Of a stretch of 57,805 nt of DNA, positions 22,378-32,073 are shown piece by piece. The stretch is from Parabacteroides sp. Its GTDB lineage: Bacteria; Bacteroidota; Bacteroidia; Bacteroidales; Tannerellaceae. The stretch lies in NCBI GenBank assembly GCA_022775005.1, contig JALFJR010000015.1, positions 1 to 57,805 on the forward strand. Reading direction: 5' to 3'. The notes beneath the pieces were generated by a model, which saw nothing but the letters and a program-made list of their open reading frames with translations, did not search any database and had not been told where the DNA came from. A program made the position numbers and the translations under genes. Numbering within the stretch: position 1 is the first letter of the stretch; every line of letters starts with the position of its first letter.

Positions 22378-25300
22378 TCACTTCTTCACATGGAACACAT
22401 AGCTACCTGCCTCTAACGGCATTGCAACTTGTCCATTAGAGAAGGAAGCCTGTCGAGCCAGTGCTTTGGGTAGCGATTTGCCATCCAATTGGATGGATGT
22501 GAGGTCTTTCGCCGGCAAACGAAGGGTGGCCTGTGTGTTGGCGGGCACGACGAAACGATAAATCACACCATCGGCTGTCACTTCCCAACCACTCTCGATA
22601 CGTCCGTACGGCGAATCATAATGGCCTTTCGCATACTGTAACGCACCCGTCGGATCGGCCAACGGCTGGAGATAGAAGTGCTGGAAACCGGGACGTTCCT
22701 CATCCCGTGCGATGCCCAGCGAACGCTGCATGAGCCAGTTCGTGACGGAACCAAACGCATAGTGATTGAACGAGTTCATGGAGTTGTTGCCGCCAAAACC
22801 ATCCTCTAAGGTCATGGAGTTGAGCCGCTCCCAAATGGAGGTCGCTCCTTGGGTAACCGGATAGAGCCATGAGGGATAGCCTGTGCTGGTCAACAAGCGA
22901 TAGGCCTCCTCCACCCGGCCATTCTCCGAAAGCGCCCATGTGATCCACGGCGTGCCTACAAAACCGGTCATCAAGGAATAGGCCGGATAACGTTTGCCAT
23001 CATCGCCCACACTTTCACGAGTCACCGTCTTCACCAATTGCTCGGTGAATCGCTCTTTGATAGGTTCCTTCACGATGCCCAACGCCAATGGAATGGCGTA
23101 GGAGGTTTGCGTGTCGATCTTCACCCCTTTCCGCTTAGGACCATATTTACCTCCCATGAAAGAGGAATGCTCCTCACCGAAACCGGTCCCCACGGTTTCA
23201 CCCGTTGACGGATCTATATAATAGGTATTGATGAAGTCGATGCGCTTCGCCCGCTGCTGCGCATAGTAAGCCGCATCCGCCGTCTCGCCCAACGCTTTAG
23301 CCATACGCTCCATCAGAGCCAACTCATAAGCTAAGTAGGAGTCGAAAATCAACGAGTTATCATTCTTCTGCACCTCAAAACCTAACCAGTCGCCTAAGTC
23401 ACCCGGGCTGTCATTCCCCCGGAAATGGCCCTGTACCGGATCAATGTATTTACGGAGTACCATCTCTATGTAGTCTTTCATGGCTGGGTAATGTTCCCGT
23501 ATCGCCTCCAGATCGTTGTATTGCACGTAGCTTTGGTAAGGAGCGACAATGCCCACACTCTGCCACATCGGACCACCAAAACCTCCGCCCACCGGTGCGA
23601 TTGCCGCAAAAGCGGAATCTGGCTCTTGGGTATCTCGCAACGCACGAAAGTGGCGACGCATGAATTGTGCACTGTTGCAAATGTAAGCGATTGTCGGGGA
23701 GAAGACGGAAAGGTCGCCACTCCATCCCATGCGCTCGTTGCGCTGCGGGCAATCGGTCGGGATGGAGAATAGGTTGGCCATGGAGGACCATTTCACATTC
23801 TCAAAGAAGCGATTCAGCAAGGGATTGGAAGTCTCGTAATTGGCCGTAATCTCTTCCACGGAACTAAGCACCACACCCTTGACATCCGAGACAGGCAAAG
23901 CCTGCGGAATGCCCGTAATCTCCACATATTGATAACCATGATAGGTTGAGCGAGGCTGATAGGTCTCCACACCTCCCTTAGCGATATAGATGTCTTGCGC
24001 CATAGCCGAACGGATATTCTCCAGCATGATCATCTCTTCGTTGCCCGCATAAGCCGATAGTTTGGGATATTTCACCTCCGCAAAGCGCATCACCACTTTT
24101 GTACCTGGTTGTAAATTTCGGAAAGTAACGCGAGGCACACCGGGCATATTCTGGCCCATATCATACACATACACCCCTTTGCGAGGCTCTTCCAGTCGCT
24201 GGGCAGTGATCACCCGATTCTCCCGCACGGGATTACCCATCTGACCAACCAACTGGAAATCAGAATAATCATCTGTAGCCGGCCACATGCCATTGCTTCC
24301 CTGTGGAATGACATCCGACAAAGCGACCTCTTCCGCTGGTCGCCAATCCGTTGGCTCAGCGATGCGCGCATCATACACCTCCCCTTGGAAAAGGCTGCCG
24401 TAGCGCACCGGCCCCTCCGTAGAGAACTCCCAACCTTGCGGCTCCGTCACGATCGTCTCTGTAGAGCCATCTCCGTAGGTCAATACTAATTTCGCTAAAA
24501 GCGACTGCCGATCACCGAAATAGTTCCAGTTAGAGGGTTCAAAAGTGGCGTTTCCACTCCACCAGCCCTCGTTGAGCTGCGTCATCCAACGGTTCTCGCC
24601 TTGACGCAGCAAAGGTGTCACATCGTAAGTTTGGTAAAGCAGCGTCTTGTTGTATTGGGTCATGCCAGGATTCAAGTAGTCTTCCGTCAAGCGCTGGCCA
24701 TTGAACGTAATATCGTAAATACCCCTGGCTGTCACATAGAGACGAGCTTTTGTTGGGTTCCCTTTCGTTTGGAACTGCCGACGAAGCACCACCGTTCCGG
24801 TCTCTTTCGGGGAGAAGATGCGTCGCTCTCCGCTCACGGTCGCATCCTCTATAGCCGCCAAAGTGTGTCGAGGACTACGATAGTTCTCCACCCTTCCCTC
24901 CGTGAAACGGGCCGTCTCACCCTGCGGCACCTCGAAGCCCATATCACCCAAAACCGGGAAACAAATATAATCTCCGCTGTTTCCCATCGGATTAAGCAAC
25001 ACATCTCCCACTTTCTCGCCATCTACGGAGAGTGTTGTCCGCCCCGAGTTAGCCGCAATCTCCACCGCATGAGGCTGCTTGCGATTTGTCTCATTGATCA
25101 ACGAGCGAGGCACACCCACACTCTTCAACGGTTGGTCTGCCCGATCCTTTTGGGTATAGCCCACCCGATAGACATGCACCGTAGCACTATCTTCGTACGC
25201 TAACTCTACCTTTATATAGGATTGGTCTTTCCCCTGCTGTTGCCCCAGGATGTTCTTGTTCGCATCCATCAAACGAGGATCATTCGCCCCGAAGAGAAGA

Positions 25301-25848
25301 GCCGCCTTCCGCTCCATCTCCACCTTGTAGCAGATGCGGAAAACCGATTGATAGGCACTGTAAAAAGGCATGGCTGACAGATCGCCCCCGATCCAACGGG
25401 CGCCTCCCCAAGCGGCAGCCTTGTCGGAAGTCTCCATCAAGCCGGTCTCAAACCATGAGGTGGCCGTTTGTTTCTCACCCTGCTGATTCCACACCTCCAC
25501 CGTCCATTGGTAGCGAGTCTCCGGGCGAAGCATCGTTCCCGCATAAGGCACTGCCAACGAGGTGGAATCATCTACCCGCCCGGAATCCCAGACGATCTGT
25601 CCCTGCTCGTCCATCAAGGTCAGGCGATAAGCCGCCTGTGCAGCACCTCGCTCCTCCGAACGCATCTGCCAGCTGAATCGAGGGCGTGCCTCATCCAACC
25701 CCATCGGGCAGGAGGTATATTCTGTCAAGAGATTAACGACTTGAAAATCCGCAAAAGCGCTTAGACTCGTCACTAAGCCGACACAGGCCGTGCCCACTTT
25801 CCTCAAGAATGATCTTGTATTACTCATAATTGTTACTGTTTTGTTCAT
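22378..25848 (-). CDS. Glycoside hydrolase family 78 alpha-L-rhamnosidase
   Basis: A 1156-residue exported enzyme. The start MNKTVTIMSNTRSFLRK leads into a signal peptide ending about SAFA; a second ATG at 25827 (MSNTRSF) is an equally good start, while the upstream ATG at 25893 adds residues that look untranslated. Domain order: N-terminal Ig-like domain (FSWQMRSEERGAAQAAYRL), a beta-sandwich with DPRLMDANKN, a second sandwich (KARLYVTARGIYDITFNG), then the (alpha/alpha)6 catalytic domain with TDCPQRNERMGWSGD and FGGNNSMNSFNHYAFG, and a C-terminal sandwich. The position after CPQR is Asn. It removes terminal alpha-rhamnose. A second rhamnosidase (GH106) lies 8.8 kb away. Confidence 0.92.
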   Translation of the reverse strand: MNKTVTIMSNTRSFLRKVGTACVGLVTSLSAFADFQVVNLLTEYTSCPMGLDEARPRFSWQMRSEERGAAQAAYRLTLMDEQGQIVWDSGRVDDSTSLAVPYAGTMLRPETRYQWTVEVWNQQGEKQTATSWFETGLMETSDKAAAWGGARWIGGDLSAMPFYSAYQSVFRICYKVEMERKAALLFGANDPRLMDANKNILGQQQGKDQSYIKVELAYEDSATVHVYRVGYTQKDRADQPLKSVGVPRSLINETNRKQPHAVEIAANSGRTTLSVDGEKVGDVLLNPMGNSGDYICFPVLGDMGFEVPQGETARFTEGRVENYRSPRHTLAAIEDATVSGERRIFSPKETGTVVLRRQFQTKGNPTKARLYVTARGIYDITFNGQRLTEDYLNPGMTQYNKTLLYQTYDVTPLLRQGENRWMTQLNEGWWSGNATFEPSNWNYFGDRQSLLAKLVLTYGDGSTETIVTEPQGWEFSTEGPVRYGSLFQGEVYDARIAEPTDWRPAEEVALSDVIPQGSNGMWPATDDYSDFQLVGQMGNPVRENRVITAQRLEEPRKGVYVYDMGQNMPGVPRVTFRNLQPGTKVVMRFAEVKYPKLSAYAGNEEMIMLENIRSAMAQDIYIAKGGVETYQPRSTYHGYQYVEITGIPQALPVSDVKGVVLSSVEEITANYETSNPLLNRFFENVKWSSMANLFSIPTDCPQRNERMGWSGDLSVFSPTIAYICNSAQFMRRHFRALRDTQEPDSAFAAIAPVGGGFGGPMWQSVGIVAPYQSYVQYNDLEAIREHYPAMKDYIEMVLRKYIDPVQGHFRGNDSPGDLGDWLGFEVQKNDNSLIFDSYLAYELALMERMAKALGETADAAYYAQQRAKRIDFINTYYIDPSTGETVGTGFGEEHSSFMGGKYGPKRKGVKIDTQTSYAIPLALGIVKEPIKERFTEQLVKTVTRESVGDDGKRYPAYSLMTGFVGTPWITWALSENGRVEEAYRLLTSTGYPSWLYPVTQGATSIWERLNSMTLEDGFGGNNSMNSFNHYAFGSVTNWLMQRSLGIARDEERPGFQHFYLQPLADPTGALQYAKGHYDSPYGRIESGWEVTADGVIYRFVVPANTQATLRLPAKDLTSIQLDGKSLPKALARQASFSNGQVAMPLEAGSYVFHVKK

Positions 25849-25919
25849 CTCTGTTTCATGGCTTAACCGTTTACAAAGGAAAGAAACTCTCACGCAAAAA
25901 GCAAGAAAAAGCCCGTGAA

Positions 25920-25950
25920 TTGCGCATTCGGAAATAAAAGCCTACTTTTG
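25920..25950 (+). promoter_or_regulatory. Promoter of topB
   Basis: TTG (25920-25922), a 20-base spacer and TACTTTTG (25943-25950). The ATG at 25979 is 29 bases past the -7 box. Confidence 0.6.
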
Positions 25951-25978
25951 TCCTCGCATTCTGTATTGATTCAAGTCT

Positions 25979-28087
25979 ATGATCGTATGTATCGCCGAGA
26001 AACCCAGCGTGGCCAAAGAGATAGCCAAAGTATTGGGTGCCAACACCAGTCATAAAGGATATATGGAGGGAAACGGATATCAAGTTACCTGGACCTTCGG
26101 CCATCTATGCACCCTCAAGGAGCCACAGGATTACACCGATAATTGGAAACGGTGGAGCCTTGGCTCACTGCCCATGATTCCACCCCGTTTCAGCATCAAA
26201 CTGATTGAAGACGCTGGTGGCGAGGAGCAATTTCACATCATCGAAGGACTGATGCGCCAAGCGGAGAAGGTGATCAACTGCGGCGATGCGGGCCAAGAGG
26301 GGGAACTAATCCAACGATGGGTCATGCAGAAAGCGGGATGCCAATGCCCCGTTTATCGCCTATGGGTATCTTCGCTGACGGAAGAGGCCATCCGGGAAGG
26401 ATTCAACCAACTTAAGGAGCAGAGCGCTTACACTAAGCTGTATGAAGCAGGGCTTTCGCGTGCCATCGGCGACTGGCTGTTAGGCATGAACGCTACCCGG
26501 CTTTATACCTTGCGCTACGGTAGCAACCGCCAAGTGCTCTCCATCGGACGAGTTCAAACCCCTACTTTAGCATTGATTGTCAATCGACAAGCGGAGATCG
26601 ACCATTTCAAGCCTGAACCTTTTTGGGAGCTGAAAACGATCTATCGAGGTGTGACCTTCTCCTCCACGAAAGGCAAATTCGCCACCAAAGAGGAGGGCGA
26701 AGCCTTTTTGGACATCGTGCGACAGGCCGACTTCGAGGTGGCAGCGATTGGCGAGAAAAAGGGCAAGGAGTTCGCCCCTCGCCTGTTCGACTTGACCTCG
26801 TTGCAGGTGGAATGCAACAAGAAGTTCGCCTTCTCGGCGGATGACACCTTGAAACTGATTCAATCGCTGTATGAGAAAAAGGTGACAACCTATCCGCGTG
26901 TCGATACCACCTTCCTGAGTGATGACCTTTATCCAAAAGTGCCGCAAACGCTCAAAGGATTGGTCGATTATACGGAGCTGACCGCTCCCCTTTTGCAACT
27001 CAACAAGTTGCCCAAGAGCAAACGAGTGTTCGACAACTCAAAGGTGACCGATCACCATGCGATCATCCCGACTGGTGTACCGGCGAAGGGATTGAGCGAT
27101 GCCGAGCAGAAGGTGTATGACTTGGTTGCCCGTCGCTTCATCGCCGCATTCTACCCCGATTGCGAAATCTCCACGACCACCGTACAAGGGAAAGTGGGCA
27201 AGGTGGAGTTTAAGGTATCGGGTAAACAGATCTTGAAACCGGGCTGGCGAGTGGTGTTTGGTGCGGATCAGAAAGACCCAGACAGCGATACCCCCGAAGA
27301 GAACAACGGCGTGCTGCCTCATTTTGACAAAGGAGAGAGCGGTCCACACCAGCCTCTCTTGAAAGAGGGAAGCACACAGCCGCCCAAACCCTATACGGAG
27401 GCAACTTTGCTACGTGCCATGGAGACAGCCGGTAAGTTAGTAGAGAACGATGAACTGCGAGATGCCTTGAAAGAGAATGGCATCGGCCGCCCCTCTACCC
27501 GTGCCGCCATTATCGAGACGCTCTTCAAACGGCATTACATCCGCAAGGAGCGCAAGAACCTCTACCCGACTGCTACGGGCGTGGAGCTGATCGCTACGAT
27601 TCACGATGAGTTGTTGAAGAGTGCAGAATTGACCGGCCTGTGGGAGAAGAAGCTGCGCCAGATCGAGCGAGGCACCTACGAGGCTCGCACCTTCCTCGAC
27701 GAGTTGAAGCAGTTGGTGCATCAGGTGGTTTACAATGTCCTTTCCGACCAAAGTGGACGCACCATCACGATTGAGCAACCAGCTACTGAACCCGCCAAGA
27801 AAGAACGTAAGCCCCGCTCCAAAAGCACGTCTGAAACAGGTGAAAAGCCACAAGCAAAGCCCAAGCGCACAAAGAAAGCGGAAGCCACTGCCTCCCCTAC
27901 TACTGACAATTCAGTACCCCATTGCCCGCTATGTGGCAAAGGCACCCTGTTGCGTGGCAAGAGTGCTTACGGCTGCTCCGAGTACAAAAACGGGTGCACC
28001 TTCCGCCTCGATTACACCACCTATGGCAACAGTCTGACGGACCAGCAGCTGATAGAGTTGATTGGAAAATGGACAAATCAGGCATAG
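25979..28087 (+). CDS. topB: DNA topoisomerase III
   Basis: A 702-residue type IA topoisomerase. The N-terminal toprim domain begins MIVCIAEKPSVAKEIAKVLG and includes NCGDAGQEGELI with the metal-binding acidic residues. The active-site Tyr is in KKVTTYPRVDTTFL (about residue 303). SIGRVQTPTLALIV and GIGRPSTRAAIIE are family signatures. The C-terminus has a Lys-rich linker and a four-Cys zinc ribbon (CPLCGKG...CTF). It decatenates DNA and resolves recombination intermediates. Bacteroidetes often carry extra copies on mobile elements, but the neighbours here look chromosomal. Confidence 0.93.
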   Translation: MIVCIAEKPSVAKEIAKVLGANTSHKGYMEGNGYQVTWTFGHLCTLKEPQDYTDNWKRWSLGSLPMIPPRFSIKLIEDAGGEEQFHIIEGLMRQAEKVINCGDAGQEGELIQRWVMQKAGCQCPVYRLWVSSLTEEAIREGFNQLKEQSAYTKLYEAGLSRAIGDWLLGMNATRLYTLRYGSNRQVLSIGRVQTPTLALIVNRQAEIDHFKPEPFWELKTIYRGVTFSSTKGKFATKEEGEAFLDIVRQADFEVAAIGEKKGKEFAPRLFDLTSLQVECNKKFAFSADDTLKLIQSLYEKKVTTYPRVDTTFLSDDLYPKVPQTLKGLVDYTELTAPLLQLNKLPKSKRVFDNSKVTDHHAIIPTGVPAKGLSDAEQKVYDLVARRFIAAFYPDCEISTTTVQGKVGKVEFKVSGKQILKPGWRVVFGADQKDPDSDTPEENNGVLPHFDKGESGPHQPLLKEGSTQPPKPYTEATLLRAMETAGKLVENDELRDALKENGIGRPSTRAAIIETLFKRHYIRKERKNLYPTATGVELIATIHDELLKSAELTGLWEKKLRQIERGTYEARTFLDELKQLVHQVVYNVLSDQSGRTITIEQPATEPAKKERKPRSKSTSETGEKPQAKPKRTKKAEATASPTTDNSVPHCPLCGKGTLLRGKSAYGCSEYKNGCTFRLDYTTYGNSLTDQQLIELIGKWTNQA

Positions 28088-28136
28088 GATAGGCAAAGAG
28101 CTGGCCAACTGGGCTGACTGTTCCGAAGTTTTTTCG

Positions 28137-28144
28137 TACGTTTG
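28137..28144 (+). promoter_or_regulatory. -7 box of oxyR
   Basis: TACGTTTG matches TAnnTTTG and lies 27 bases before the ATG at 28172. No clear -33 element is seen. A longer frame from 28142 would overlap this box, supporting the downstream start. Confidence 0.5.
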
Positions 28145-28171
28145 TGTAGTTTTAGAAAAAGAGGAAATGCG

Positions 28172-29098
28172 ATGAACATTCAACAATTAGAATATATATT
28201 AGCGGTGGATCAGTTTCGCCATTTCGCCAAGGCTGCCGAGCATTGCCACGTCACACAGCCCACGCTGAGCATGATGATCCAGAAATTGGAAGACGAGTTA
28301 GGCGTGAAACTTTTCGATCGAACGGCTCAGCCAGTCAAGCCCACTCCCGCAGGCACGAAAGTAATCGACCAGGCACGCATCGTACTCTATCAGACCTCCC
28401 TGATCAAAGACATCGTGAAGGAGGAGGAACAATCTCTGCAAGGTACATTCCGATTAGCCGTATTGCCAACAATCGCACCTTACTTGCTGCCCCGTTTCTT
28501 CGCGCAACTGACAGAGCGCTATCCGGATTTAGACATTCGTATCTTGGAGATGAAGACCGCTCCCTCGCTCGCCGCCCTTCAGCGGGGAGAGATCGACGCA
28601 GCCATCATCGCCAATCAACCCAAAGAAACACAACTGCAAGCGCAAACCCTGTTCTACGAGCAATTCTTCGGGTATGTAGCCAAAGGAGATCCACTATTCA
28701 AGAAATCGTTGATTCGCACGGCCGACATTAGCGACGAGCACCTATGGCTCTTGGACGAGGGACACTGTTTCCGCGACCAGCTGATCCGTTTCTGCCAGAT
28801 GGAGAAGGTGAAAGTGCGCCAAGCAGCCTATCGCTTAGGCAGCATGGAGACCTTCATGCGCATGGTGGAAGGCGGCAATGGCGTGACCTTTATCCCCCAA
28901 TTAGCCACCCTCCAACTGAGCCAAGAGCAATTGGAACTGGTGCGCCCCTTCGCCATCCCGAAACCTACCCGGGAGATCGTATGGGTTACCCGAACCGATT
29001 TCGTCCGTCATGCCATTACCCAAATCCTTACCGACAATATCCGGCAAGCGGTTCCCAAAGAGATGCACACCCTGCAAGTGGGACAGAAGATCGTTTGA
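28172..29098 (+). CDS. oxyR: LysR-type peroxide regulator OxyR
   Basis: A 308-residue LysR-type regulator. The N-terminal winged helix starts MNIQQLEYILAVDQFRHFAKAAEHC in pieces. The effector domain contains GHCFRDQLIRFC, with cysteines at residues 199 and 208. Both the spacing and the numbering agree with the peroxide-sensing Cys pair of E. coli OxyR. It is therefore expected to sense hydrogen peroxide by a disulfide switch and activate catalase, peroxidase and related genes. It is transcribed on its own after topB and ends in a strong terminator. Confidence 0.92.
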   Translation: MNIQQLEYILAVDQFRHFAKAAEHCHVTQPTLSMMIQKLEDELGVKLFDRTAQPVKPTPAGTKVIDQARIVLYQTSLIKDIVKEEEQSLQGTFRLAVLPTIAPYLLPRFFAQLTERYPDLDIRILEMKTAPSLAALQRGEIDAAIIANQPKETQLQAQTLFYEQFFGYVAKGDPLFKKSLIRTADISDEHLWLLDEGHCFRDQLIRFCQMEKVKVRQAAYRLGSMETFMRMVEGGNGVTFIPQLATLQLSQEQLELVRPFAIPKPTREIVWVTRTDFVRHAITQILTDNIRQAVPKEMHTLQVGQKIV

Positions 29099-29135
29099 AA
29101 AAGAGCGAGGGAAACAACCTAGTATATACAAACTA

Positions 29136-29165
29136 AAAGAGAGTCTTTTCGCAAAGACTCTCTTT
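29136..29165 (+). terminator. Terminator after oxyR
   Basis: A 13-bp perfect stem (AAAGAGAGTCTTT / AAAGACTCTCTTT) with loop TCGC at 29149-29152, ending in T-rich sequence. It is symmetric enough to stop transcription from either side. Confidence 0.75.
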
Positions 29166-29358
29166 AAAGGCTTTTAATAGGTATTAGTCTTTAAGGCAAA
29201 AAGATTGTTTAGGTTATCTGACCGCAAAGGTGCAGCATTATTTAGAATTGACCAAATAAAAAAATATATTCTACAACATATTTACACAGGTTTGTAGCCT
29301 ATCTCTTCATCCGACCGCCCTATTTTAACAGATTTATCCGAATCAAACAACATAATGC
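29166..29358. other. AT-rich intergenic stretch
   Basis: Lies between the oxyR terminator and the convergent sugar-nucleotide dehydrogenase. I see no gene, no TAnnTTTG box at a useful place and no array unit. Confidence 0.5.
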
Positions 29359-30648
<1,290 letters not shown>

Positions 30649-30661
30649 GCACTTTTACCTT

Positions 30662-31741
30662 TCAAAACGACCATAAATCTGTGTGTACCGTCGCCTCCAT
30701 CCGCCGCTCTTCCGCATCGGGCAAAGCCGGGAAGAAATCAATACCCGTCACCTGCTCCACGCTATCAATCGGCACCATCAACTGCCGGAGGGGTGTCGTT
30801 CCGTAATCCCGGTTCTCAAAGAGGAAACCGACGCCCTCCAATTGGTTGTTCACCACCATGCACAGCACCTTATAGAATTGACGCGGCACGCCTACCCGGT
30901 TCTTCCCTAAGCGACTCAACTCCTCATTGGGAATCACTGGCCCCGTAGCGATCAACACCGCCCCGTTCTCTCTCGCCCACAAGCGGATCTGTTCCTCCAA
31001 CTCTTTCCAGATGCCTCGGTTCAATCCGGGTCTCTGCGGCGTGATATTGCTGAGATAGAAAGACTCACGCATCGCCTTTTCCGACCATTTCATATCGCCC
31101 GCAGGCGCTAAATGGCCTCGATCGAAACCGGTACGGGTATAATCCTCGTTGGTAGCGGAGGCTCCCTTTACTAACGGATCCACCACAAACTTATTTTGTC
31201 TTTCCGCCTTATCGCTGCGTGCCTCCTTATCGGTCAGCACATAAGCCACCCAATTCGCTATGCGATAGTCTGCATTATAAGATACGGTATAACCCTCATG
31301 CTGAATGACCTGTTCAGCACGTTTACGTTTGAGTTGCGGGAGCTCTACCCCTTTCGGGAGGGGTGTGATCGAGGCTCGTTCCGCTTTCGTACTGGAGGAT
31401 GCCGTTGTCTTTTTAGAAGGCTTCGAGGTAGTGGTCGCTGTTTTCGGGGTCTCCTTTGTTGAAGGTTGGGCAGCGGTTGCGGTCGCCTGTTTTTCCGTCT
31501 GCTTTGAGGTAGCCTTTTGGGTAGCATTCGGTTTTGTGGAGGCCTCAGCTATCGGCTTTTCTGTTACCGCCGGTTGAACACGCTCCACCGGTTGCTGGGA
31601 GAAGCGATCATACAGATACAAGCCGCCAATCCCTATCGCCAATACCGTACAGATCATCAGCAACAAGCGCCGCATCAGATCCGCCGCAAACGAAAGTTTC
31701 TTCTTCTTATTCTTAGTCGTCTTACCACTCTTTTTTGCCAT
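30662..31741 (-). CDS. Membrane-anchored DNA/RNA non-specific endonuclease
   Basis: A 359-residue protein. A Lys-rich start (MAKKSGKTTKNKKKKL) leads into one transmembrane helix at about 24-43. A long low-complexity linker of Thr, Lys, Ala and Ser follows (about 50-130), then a His-Me finger nuclease domain with TGFDRGHLAPAGDM (catalytic His in DRGH) and SFYLSNITPQRPGLNRG-type metal-site residues. The domain is expected outside the cytoplasmic membrane, where it would degrade nucleic acids. The start at 31741 is supported by a -7 box at 31769-31776 that excludes the upstream in-frame ATG at 31771. Confidence 0.9.
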   Translation of the reverse strand: MAKKSGKTTKNKKKKLSFAADLMRRLLLMICTVLAIGIGGLYLYDRFSQQPVERVQPAVTEKPIAEASTKPNATQKATSKQTEKQATATAAQPSTKETPKTATTTSKPSKKTTASSSTKAERASITPLPKGVELPQLKRKRAEQVIQHEGYTVSYNADYRIANWVAYVLTDKEARSDKAERQNKFVVDPLVKGASATNEDYTRTGFDRGHLAPAGDMKWSEKAMRESFYLSNITPQRPGLNRGIWKELEEQIRLWARENGAVLIATGPVIPNEELSRLGKNRVGVPRQFYKVLCMVVNNQLEGVGFLFENRDYGTTPLRQLMVPIDSVEQVTGIDFFPALPDAEERRMEATVHTDLWSF

Positions 31742-31768
31742 ACGTATTATTTCGTTCATTCGAAGTGG

Positions 31769-31776
31769 CAAACTTA
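31769..31776 (-). promoter_or_regulatory. -7 box of the nuclease gene
   Basis: The complement reads TAAGTTTG, a perfect TAnnTTTG. A start site about 7 bases beyond gives a leader of some 20 bases before the ATG at 31741. Confidence 0.5.
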
Positions 31777-31819
31777 CGGAAAAATATCGATTTCAGCGAG
31801 GACGATAGAGAAAAAGCAC

Positions 31820-31827
31820 TACCTTTG
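31820..31827 (+). promoter_or_regulatory. -7 box before the candidate small RNA
   Basis: TACCTTTG matches TAnnTTTG; the same octamer serves the operon at 15027-15034. No good -33 element at 19 bases. Confidence 0.45.
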
Positions 31828-31833
31828 CATACA

Positions 31834-31965
31834 GAATATAAGTCGTGAACAGACGATGTATATGGGTAGCGCCAAGTCCCCGCCAGCATAGCATCACTTT
31901 ACAGTAAACCTCTTTCACGCATTTGGGGCAGGAAAAGAAAGGATGCGCTTTTGTGCATCCTTTTT
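31834..31965 (+). ncRNA. Candidate small RNA of about 130 nt
   Basis: This interval begins just after a TAnnTTTG box and ends in a Rho-independent-type hairpin (AAAGGATGC at 31938-31946 pairing with GCATCCTTT at 31955-31963, then T-run). No convincing protein is encoded; the only frame with an ATG inside gives 11-13 residues. CC...CCCC near 31877-31888 could pair with GGGG..GG at 31925-31932, giving a long closing stem with internal loop. A promoter-to-terminator unit of this size between divergent or unrelated genes suggests a small RNA, perhaps a 6S-like one, but I cannot match it to a family. Confidence 0.4.
31938..31965 (+). terminator. Terminator of the candidate small RNA
   Basis: Nine-bp stem AAAGGATGC/GCATCCTTT with an 8-base loop and a following T-run (31961-31965). 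Confidence 0.65.
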
Positions 31966-32025
31966 ACTTGTTAGTAATCGCCGTAATACGAATCATAGAA
32001 ATAAGTTTTGCTAATAAAATAATGA

Positions 32026-32062
32026 GGAGGGTGCATCAACAGCATCTATTGATACACCCTCC
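32026..32062. terminator. Hairpin after the hexosaminidase gene
   Basis: GGAGGGTG (32026-32033) and ATCAA pair with TTGAT and CACCCTCC (32055-32062), with one-base bulges on each side and a 9-base loop. It lies 12 bases after the stop of the minus-strand GH20 gene. On the minus strand the following sequence is AT-rich without a clean T-run. Confidence 0.55.
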
Positions 32063-32073
32063 ATCGCTAAGCG

